DNA of 64,000 nucleotides from Rhodothermia bacterium (lineage in GTDB: Bacteria; Bacteroidota; Rhodothermia; Rhodothermales; UBA2364), in NCBI GenBank assembly GCA_017303715.1, contig JAFLBZ010000018.1:18395-82394 (forward strand), written 5' to 3'. A program made the position numbers and the translations under genes. The notes below the pieces were generated by a model, which was given only the letters and a program-made list of their open reading frames with translations, did no database searches and was not told the origin of the DNA. Below, piece by piece: positions 58,046-64,000 of the stretch (positions are counted from its first letter, which is position 1; each line of letters opens with the position of its first letter).

Positions 58046-58085
58046 AAGCCCTTGTTTCTTTCACGAGACAGGGGCTTTCCTTTTC
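58046..58085 (+). terminator. Terminator after the giant gene
   Basis: AAGCCCTTGTTTC (58046-58058) pairs with GAGACAGGGGCTT (58065-58077) with G-T pairs and a 6-nt loop, followed by TCCTTTTC. It starts 28 nt after the stop. Confidence 0.75.
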
Positions 58086-58089
58086 GTTT

Positions 58090-58513
58090 GGGAATGGATT
58101 TCTACGAAGATGCCACCGCCACCCCTACGGGGCTGGGCTGTGCTTCGTCAGGGCTAAAGTCGAATTTCAAGCGGGAAAATAAGTGGTAACGCTGCTCATC
58201 TGAATAGAGACGCAAGGCAAGTAAAAACAATAGTTAACGAAACGATAATGTCATCGGTTAGCACGGAGGCATCAAGCAAGAACGACGCGCATAATGCGAT
58301 ATTAGCTCCGTCCTTTAGGGCGGGATTGAACGCAACCCAAAAAACAATAGCTTGGCAGAGATGAAAAGTGAAGCGATTAACTCCGTCCTTCAGGGCGGAG
58401 TAGTCGGCTCCGAATAGCATTGGGCTTTAGACCTGAAAGATGGTAAAAGGTGAATGCCGTGCGTGGGGAATGGATTTCTACGAAGATGCCACCCCTACGG
58501 GGCTGGGCTGTGC
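58090..58513 (+). repeat. Dispersed repeat copies with CCCCTACGGGG core
   Basis: GGGAATGGATTTCTACGAAG followed by ATGCCACC(GCCACC)CCTACGGGGCTGGGCTGTGC occurs at 58090-58143 and 58466-58513. The second copy lacks a 6-bp GCCACC duplication. The CCCCTACGGGG core can form a hairpin. No protein is encoded convincingly; this looks like a dispersed, non-autonomous repeat. Confidence 0.7.
58305..58400. repeat. Two palindromic REP-like units in the symporter upstream region
   Basis: CTCCGTCCTTTAGGGCGGGA (58306-58325) and CTCCGTCCTTCAGGGCGGAG (58381-58400). The second forms an 8-bp stem with one G-T pair and a TTCA loop. A third, weaker copy is at 61052-61071. The 809-nt region 58019-58827 holds these repeats and no gene I can support. 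Confidence 0.7.
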
Positions 58514-58827
58514 GTTGGAAAGTAAAATATAACCTTGAAAATCCGAAATTACGCAATTTCCTAATTTCCCACATTGATGCTCGAATGGCAGGGCGGACGA
58601 TAGAAAAACAATTCGTGGGCTTCAGCAACGCCCGCCATTGCGATTGCATAACGCACCTTGAAAATATGCTCCTCTGAAATCTATTTTTTTTTATTAACCT
58701 TTATCCTACCATTTAAAAGCGTTTTCTTTTTGACCATAATCATCCCTATCTTAAAAAGATTGCTTTGTGTTAGGCTATAATAAACCGAACACTACCTGTT
58801 TTCTTTCCTCCCTAAAGTCGTTTTTGT

Positions 58828-60645
58828 ATGATGACCCTGCATTGGTTAGACTTAACCATCATCTTTTTGTTTTTGGCTGGAACCCTTGGGATTGGCTTCT
58901 GGCTCGCAAAACGTGCGTCTCAGAGTGTAAAAGCCTATTTTTTGGCCAGTAACGATCTACCTTGGTATGCCTTGGGGCTTTCCAATGCGTCAGGGATGTT
59001 TGATATTTCAGGAACCATGTTTACGGTAGCCATCTTGTTTGTTTATGGCCTGAAAAGTGCTTGGATCCCTTGGTTATGGCCTGTTTGGAACCAGATTTTT
59101 ATGATGGTTTTCTTGGCGGCTTGGCTCCGTAGATCAGGTGTGACAACCGGTGCAGAATGGATTACCTTCCGGTTTGGCGAGGGTAGGGGAGCACGGTTGG
59201 CGCATGGCGTGGTTGTGATGTTTGCAGTTATTACCGTTATTGCATTTATGGGCTACTTTGTTGAAGGCATTGGCAAGTTTGCAGTTACCTTCTTACATTG
59301 GGATTTATCGGTTCCGGCCATTGGTCTGGCGAATGAGGACGCTTATGCCTTGTTGATCATCGCGATTACAACCCTTTATAGCGTAAAAGGTGGGTTTTAT
59401 AGCGTCGTCGGAACGGAAGTACTCCAGTTTATCATCATGACCATCTCTTGCTTGGTAGTGGCCTTTATTGCGATGTGGGCCACCGATCCAGCCATACTGG
59501 CAGCCAATTTGCCAACCGGTTGGTACGATCTTTGGGTGGGGTGGAAACTACAGTTGGATTGGTCGCAAATCTTGCCCTCGGCCAATGCACAAATTGAAAA
59601 AGACGGATATGGACTTTTTGGGATGCTGATGACGCTCATGATCTTTAAAGGTGTTTGGGCCAGTTTAGCAGGTCCCGTCCCCAGTTATGATATGCAACGG
59701 GTACTCTCGGCGCGTAGTCCTAGCGATGCAGCTCGTATGTTTGGCCTGACGCCCATCGTACTTACGTTACCTCGCTACCTAATGATTGCTGGTTTTGGTG
59801 CTTTGGCGGTGGCTTTTTATATCCCGGAATTGGCGAAAATGGGGGATAAAGTGGATTTTGAACAGGTTTTACCCTTCGCCATCAACAATTATATTCCAAT
59901 CGGGTGGAAAGGATTGTTGCTCGCCGGACTTTTGGCCGCATTTATGTCCACCTATTCCGCTTTTCTGAATGCAGGCCCAGCGTACTTGGTGAACGACCTC
60001 TATAAAAAATACATTAACCCAAATGCGCCAGAGAAAACCTACGTCCGTATGAGCTATTGGGCTAGTGCAAGCGTGGTTATCGTTGGGATTGCTTTTGGTT
60101 TTGTGGGTGGCAGTATCCAACAAATGACCGAGTGGATCGTTGGCTCGCTCTATGGAGGGTATGCGGCTGCTAATGCCCTAAAATGGATTTGGTGGCGCTT
60201 TAATGGCTATGGCTACTTTGCCGGAATGCTCGCCGGACTTGTAGGCGTGGTTATCATACCGCCCTTTTTTCCTGATTGGTCTCCGATGGAGCAATTTGTG
60301 CCTTTGCTCGCCTTTTCGCTGCTCGGCGCTATTCTCGGATGCCTTCTAACACCTGAAGACGACCGAGAGGCGGTCAAGAATTTTTACAAGAAAACACGTC
60401 CGTGGGGATTCTGGGGGCCTATCCGCGAAGAAGTGATGGTCGAGGATCCTACTTTCCGCCCCAATTCCGACTTTAGACGTGACTTGGTGAATGTGGTGGT
60501 GGGCATCGCATGGCAAATGTGTCTCGTTATTTTACCCATCTATTTCGTATTTAAAAATTGGTCTGGATTTGGGTGGACTTTACTTGTGATGTTGGCTACT
60601 TCTGCTTTCCTCTGGTTTAATTGGTGGAAAAAGTTGGAGGACTGA
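58828..60645 (+). CDS. Sodium:solute symporter family protein
   Basis: Secondary transporter of the SSS (SLC5-like, LeuT-fold) family, importing a solute with Na+. It begins HWLDLTIIFLFLAGTLGIGF, then NDLPWYALGLSNASGMFDIS, where the unwound helix 1 normally coordinates Na+; the family signature region is TTLYSVKGGFYSVVGTEVLQ. About 13-14 hydrophobic segments are visible, including PRYLMIAGFGALAVAFYIPE, GLLLAGLLAAFMSTYSAFLN and a C-terminal pair (VVVGIAWQMCLVILPIYFVF). Length 605 aa. Substrate cannot be deduced; sugars, sialic acid, myo-inositol and proline are all known for the family. It stands alone between two repeat-containing regions. A second start at 58831 is equivalent. Confidence 0.9.
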   Translation: MMTLHWLDLTIIFLFLAGTLGIGFWLAKRASQSVKAYFLASNDLPWYALGLSNASGMFDISGTMFTVAILFVYGLKSAWIPWLWPVWNQIFMMVFLAAWLRRSGVTTGAEWITFRFGEGRGARLAHGVVVMFAVITVIAFMGYFVEGIGKFAVTFLHWDLSVPAIGLANEDAYALLIIAITTLYSVKGGFYSVVGTEVLQFIIMTISCLVVAFIAMWATDPAILAANLPTGWYDLWVGWKLQLDWSQILPSANAQIEKDGYGLFGMLMTLMIFKGVWASLAGPVPSYDMQRVLSARSPSDAARMFGLTPIVLTLPRYLMIAGFGALAVAFYIPELAKMGDKVDFEQVLPFAINNYIPIGWKGLLLAGLLAAFMSTYSAFLNAGPAYLVNDLYKKYINPNAPEKTYVRMSYWASASVVIVGIAFGFVGGSIQQMTEWIVGSLYGGYAAANALKWIWWRFNGYGYFAGMLAGLVGVVIIPPFFPDWSPMEQFVPLLAFSLLGAILGCLLTPEDDREAVKNFYKKTRPWGFWGPIREEVMVEDPTFRPNSDFRRDLVNVVVGIAWQMCLVILPIYFVFKNWSGFGWTLLVMLATSAFLWFNWWKKLED

Positions 60646-61680
60646 TCGTCAGCAAGATTTTGGGTATTAAATAAAATGTATGACGTTCTACCTGAATGGT
60701 TCGAGAAATTCCCCATGGAATACCTATAAGATTATTAATAACTATAGGGTGTAAATGTTTGTTATTAAAAGAATTGACTAACGGATATTCGGCAGCTTCA
60801 AGCACCATGTTGGATAGGTTTGGCTTCGGTTACGCTCATCCAGCCATTGCTCGTTGTAGGAAGAACCACCCTAATTGGCCAAGGCTAGATCCGCAGGTAT
60901 TTTCGTTGGACGAACCCCCACGCTAAAGCAAGGAGTTATTTCAAGTTAGGGAGCAGGTGGAAGTGCTTTACATCCGCGAAGAGACGCCAAGCAATCACAA
61001 AAACCCAAGGCTCACAGATCATCACCGTAGAGACATAAATCGAAACATTAACGCCGTTCTTTAGGGCAGAGATGAAGCTCTAAAAGAAAATAAAACATGT
61101 ATAGTATAAGAAACGGGATTTCGACAGCCTCAATCACCGATTTCGATAGCCTTGACTTCGACTACGCCCAGCCACCTACATTTAGTATGCCGCCCGACAG
61201 CGCTAAGTTTGCACTTTTTCGATAAAGTAGATCGGAAAATGCCTCGTCCAAGGCTTTAAGACCATCATGGCGAACGATTGCTTGAAGATCCTGCCGAATT
61301 TTGAACACTTTCAAGCATCGTTTTACGTCCAGTCTCATTCTATACCTCGCGGTAAAATAAGAAAAAGGAGTCTCTTGTCTCATACTGATACGCCTCGTGG
61401 TCTCTTGATTGCGAGGTGTTTTATTTTTTTGAAATAGGAGGTTGTTGGTAGGTTACGTTGGGTAAGCGTTTTTTATGCTCAAATCTTTTTTTTTTTTACA
61501 AATATTTGCATGTCATTAATAACCCTCCATAGGGAAGTCATCAAAATGAAACCGTAATTTACTTTTTTTTGAAAAAGAGTTCCGCGTAGTAAATAGATTT
61601 TATGTCTCATGACAAGAATAACCCGGCATGATAATTGCCCATCTTCTCCTTGCCTCTTTAAATGTTTAATCTTTCCCTCT
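60646..61680. other. Intergenic region with dispersed-repeat remnants
   Basis: 1035 nt without a gene I can support. Contents: a third copy of the palindromic unit, CGCCGTTCTTTAGGGCAGAG (61052-61071), preceded by GAGACGCCAAGCAATCAC, a degenerate match to the GAGACGCAAGGCAAGTA stretch near 58206; a hairpin at 61390-61419; and long T and A runs (61488-61498, 61562-61570). A 73-codon frame on the minus strand (61162-61383) has no recognisable homology. Confidence 0.6.
61390..61430 (+). terminator. Possible terminator without an obvious gene before it
   Basis: ACGCCTCG (61390-61397) pairs with CGAGGTGT (61412-61419) with one G-T pair, followed by TTTATTTTTTT. It resembles a rho-independent terminator, but no plus-strand gene ends near it. 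Confidence 0.5.
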
Positions 61681-64000
61681 ATGAAAACATTTTTTTTTCG
61701 GTTTAGTATCTTTCTAATCCTTCTTCTTTTCCAGCAAGCGGTCCAAGCACAAGTTACAGGAACGGTTTTTCGAGACTTTAACGGAAATGGCACCAAAGAA
61801 AGCGCTGAGCCACTCGTCGCTGGTGTTGAAGTAAGGGCATATGATACCACCGGAACACAATGCGGAACCACCCAAACCACGACCTTGGCCTCTGCACCAA
61901 ACTACACGCTTTCGGGCTGTACGGGTTCGGTTCGCGTTGAGTTTACCATCCCAATCGGTGCTTGTTATGCCGATGATGAAACCGATTACGCTGCATTGGG
62001 GGGGAGTACTTATGGGTCTTCTGTCCAGTTTTTAGCTAATACATCCGCTGGCACAAGAACCGCTAATTTTGCCATTCACTATCCTGATAACTATGGAGGT
62101 GTACCAACTTTTGAGCCTAAATTGTATAATGTTGTTCAAAGATCAGGGAACCCCATCCCAACACCTTCTCCGCCATTTAATGATATTACTTACACTGCAA
62201 ATCAGGTAAGTGTAGTCTCAACTGACTATTTGGCAAATGGATACACCTTTACCCCTTCTGAGAATTGGTTTATTATTTCGGAAGCACAGCGACAAATCAG
62301 TATCACTTCTTTGGCTTTAGCCAGACAAACGGGGACTCTTTGGGGAAATTCATATAGCAAGCAAGCAGGTCGTTTATTTGTATCTGCGTTTCTACGCCGT
62401 CATGCGGGGATGGGGCCTGGTGGCCCCGGCGCAATTTACATGATTAACACTACGACACCGGATTTAACAGGTAGCCTGCTTTTTGCTAATTTAGATGCAC
62501 TTGGGTTCCCTACACATGCGGCGTCTGGAGCAATGAATATCAAAGATAATGTTACCCGAAACTTGGTTGCACAACCCAATTATTCGCCTAGTACTGATGC
62601 CGATGCGTATGAACAAGTAGCAAAAACGTCTTTGGGTGATTTAGACATTTCGGAAAATGGAAAGTTCTTATTCACGGTAAACCTTTATGATCGAAAAATT
62701 TATCGAATAGACTTGCAAAATCCTGCCGCACCTGTACCCCCTACAGCTGCACAAATAACCTCTTATGCTATTCCAGACCCTTGTACTTCTATTACGAATG
62801 CTGGCGATTATCGCCCATTTGCACTGAAAGTTCATCGTGGAAAACTCTACACGGGGATTGTTTGTAGCGGGCAAACGACTGCTGATCCTAACCCACCAGA
62901 CTTTAGAAATACCGGAATGCGGCTTTTTATCTATGCGTATGACTTAGGCACAACAAATACACCAACATCACCTACCAATATTTATGGTCAAGGGGTCACC
63001 TACCGAGATGCAGATGAGATTCAGGCATCAGGTAATCCGCCCTCTGGTTTTGGGTCTGCACGATGGAAACCTTGGACAAGTACCTTTACCACATCCGATC
63101 AACACCCGCTCTTCACAGATATCGAATTTGACAACAGCGGGAACATCCTTATTGGCCTTACTGACCGTAACGGGTATCAGACTGGCGCGGGTAACAGCAA
63201 TTTGGTTGGTGCAGCCCCTTTTACAAAAGGGTATGCAAACGGTGATTTGATTAAATTGGTAAAAGACACATCTTGTAATTTAACGCCCGCAACTGGTGTT
63301 TATTACCAAAACGATTTTTATCAAGATCAGGCCCGTTGGTGTGTCCCCTATACCAACGGCGCAGATCCTTACTGCCATGGTGAGATTGGTTTGGGTGGAA
63401 TAGCTGTTCACCATGCAGGAGATCGAGATGAGGTAGTTTCTACTGCACTCAATGCGGTGGTGTGGGCCTCTAATGGTACTATCACTTTTAATAATACCAA
63501 TGGGCAACAAGTAAGAGCAAACGAACTATGGTATGACAATTGTGATCCTAATACCCAAGCTTGTTTTTGGAAAGCAGGTGGTGTGGGCGATATGGAAGTA
63601 ATGAGTTTGCCCGCTCCCATCGAAATCGGCAACCGCGTTTGGCTCGATGCGGATAACGATGGTATCCAAGACGCTGGCGAAGCGGGCATTAGCGGTGTAC
63701 AGGTACAACTGATTAAGGGTGGAACCACCATCTCGACCGCGACAACGGACGCAAATGGAAACTATTATTTCTCAAGTGCCACCGGAACAGATACGGCAAG
63801 CATTAAATACGGCCTTACCCAGTTGGAACCCAACATGGCCTATACGGTGCGTTTCCCCACCACAACCACAGTTGCTGGAACAACGTACAACCTGACCACA
63901 GCCGCTGCGGGTAGTAACCGCTTGATTGATTCCAACGCGCCGGCGAATGGTGAAGTAACCATTTTGGCGACCGATATTCCGGTTTCTGGTGCGAATAACC
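61681..64000 (+). CDS. Large SdrD B-like domain surface protein (3' end outside window)
   Basis: The frame from ATG 61681 stays open to the window end (773 codons) without a stop. Signal peptide [20 protein letters not shown] with cleavage near VQAQ; an SdrD B-like domain at once ([20 protein letters not shown], then [11 protein letters not shown]); a middle of about 500 residues with propeller-like strands ([57 protein letters not shown]); and the usual transition [20 protein letters not shown], then [20 protein letters not shown], starting a second SdrD B domain with its calcium-type DxDxDGxxD loop. SdrD B domains are rigid Ig-like spacers of surface proteins. Further SdrD B or DUF11 repeats are likely beyond the window. 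It lies about 1 kb after the symporter. Confidence 0.85.
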   Translation, partial: MKTFFFRFSIFLILLLFQQAVQAQVTGTVFRDFNGNGTKESAEPLVAGVEVRAYDTTGTQCGTTQTTTLASAPNYTLSGCTGSVRVEFTIPIGACYADDETDYAALGGSTYGSSVQFLANTSAGTRTANFAIHYPDNYGGVPTFEPKLYNVVQRSGNPIPTPSPPFNDITYTANQVSVVSTDYLANGYTFTPSENWFIISEAQRQISITSLALARQTGTLWGNSYSKQAGRLFVSAFLRRHAGMGPGGPGAIYMINTTTPDLTGSLLFANLDALGFPTHAASGAMNIKDNVTRNLVAQPNYSPSTDADAYEQVAKTSLGDLDISENGKFLFTVNLYDRKIYRIDLQNPAAPVPPTAAQITSYAIPDPCTSITNAGDYRPFALKVHRGKLYTGIVCSGQTTADPNPPDFRNTGMRLFIYAYDLGTTNTPTSPTNIYGQGVTYRDADEIQASGNPPSGFGSARWKPWTSTFTTSDQHPLFTDIEFDNSGNILIGLTDRNGYQTGAGNSNLVGAAPFTKGYANGDLIKLVKDTSCNLTPATGVYYQNDFYQDQARWCVPYTNGADPYCHGEIGLGGIAVHHAGDRDEVVSTALNAVVWASNGTITFNNTNGQQVRANELWYDNCDPNTQACFWKAGGVGDMEVMSLPAPIEIGNRVWLDADNDGIQDAGEAGISGVQVQLIKGGTTISTATTDANGNYYFSSATGTDTASIKYGLTQLEPNMAYTVRFPTTTTVAGTTYNLTTAAAGSNRLIDSNAPANGEVTILATDIPVSGANN

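Noticed and set aside
58196..58677. Short frames across the dispersed repeats
   Set aside because: They span palindromic repeat units on both strands and show no protein family features.
61162..61383. 73-codon minus-strand frame
   Set aside because: No recognised motif, no clear start context and it lies in a repeat-bearing intergenic region.

Overview
The window (about 45-50% GC by eye) looks like a chromosomal segment of a Gram-negative member of the Bacteroidota/Rhodothermota/Balneolota side of the FCB group. The reasons are a type IX secretion (T9SS) C-terminal sorting domain of the NYPNPFNPST type on a giant secreted protein, two PorV/PorQ-like outer-membrane beta-barrel proteins, and a MazF-type toxin and transposase remnant that resemble Bacteroidota versions. 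The phylum-level placement is inference; no rRNA gene is present.

Left part (1-23 kb): mostly housekeeping genes. In order: an RluB-like rRNA pseudouridine synthase whose start lies outside the window, an SGNH hydrolase, IMP dehydrogenase, a GT4 glycosyltransferase overlapping a small RsbW-type ATPase, a transposase remnant, a DAHP synthase, a large GH38 alpha-mannosidase carrying an unexpected sigma-70 region 4-like insert, a decayed mazEF pair, an acyl-ACP thioesterase, tRNA-Gly(GCC) with a good terminator, two PorV/PorQ-like proteins, a GNAT acetyltransferase, a small membrane protein, a polyhydroxyalkanoate block (PhaR-like regulator, phasin, patatin-like lipase), a GH13 amylase, a TPR-like protein, and a compact queF-queD-queC-queE operon for 7-deazaguanine (queuosine precursor) synthesis. 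In this operon QueC has lost all four cysteines of its usual zinc site and QueE has an expanded FeS-cysteine spacing.

Middle (23.3-58 kb): one uninterrupted gene of 34.7 kb encoding about 11,570 residues. It has a signal peptide, an N-terminal region, two divergent and 87 further DUF11-type beta-sandwich repeats of about 117-122 residues, an unclassified C-terminal module and a T9SS sorting domain. The repeat array has higher-order structure: a variant repeat type, marked by paired Arg and Glu substitutions, recurs every 9-10 repeats and then every 5. This is the most striking object in the window.

Right part (58-64 kb): intergenic DNA with dispersed palindromic repeats, a sodium:solute symporter, a second repeat-bearing intergenic region, and the start of a second large secreted protein (SdrD B-like domains plus a propeller-like middle) that runs off the window end. 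Together the two PorV/PorQ-like barrels, the giant T9SS substrate and the second SdrD-like protein point to a cell that invests heavily in very long surface or matrix proteins.
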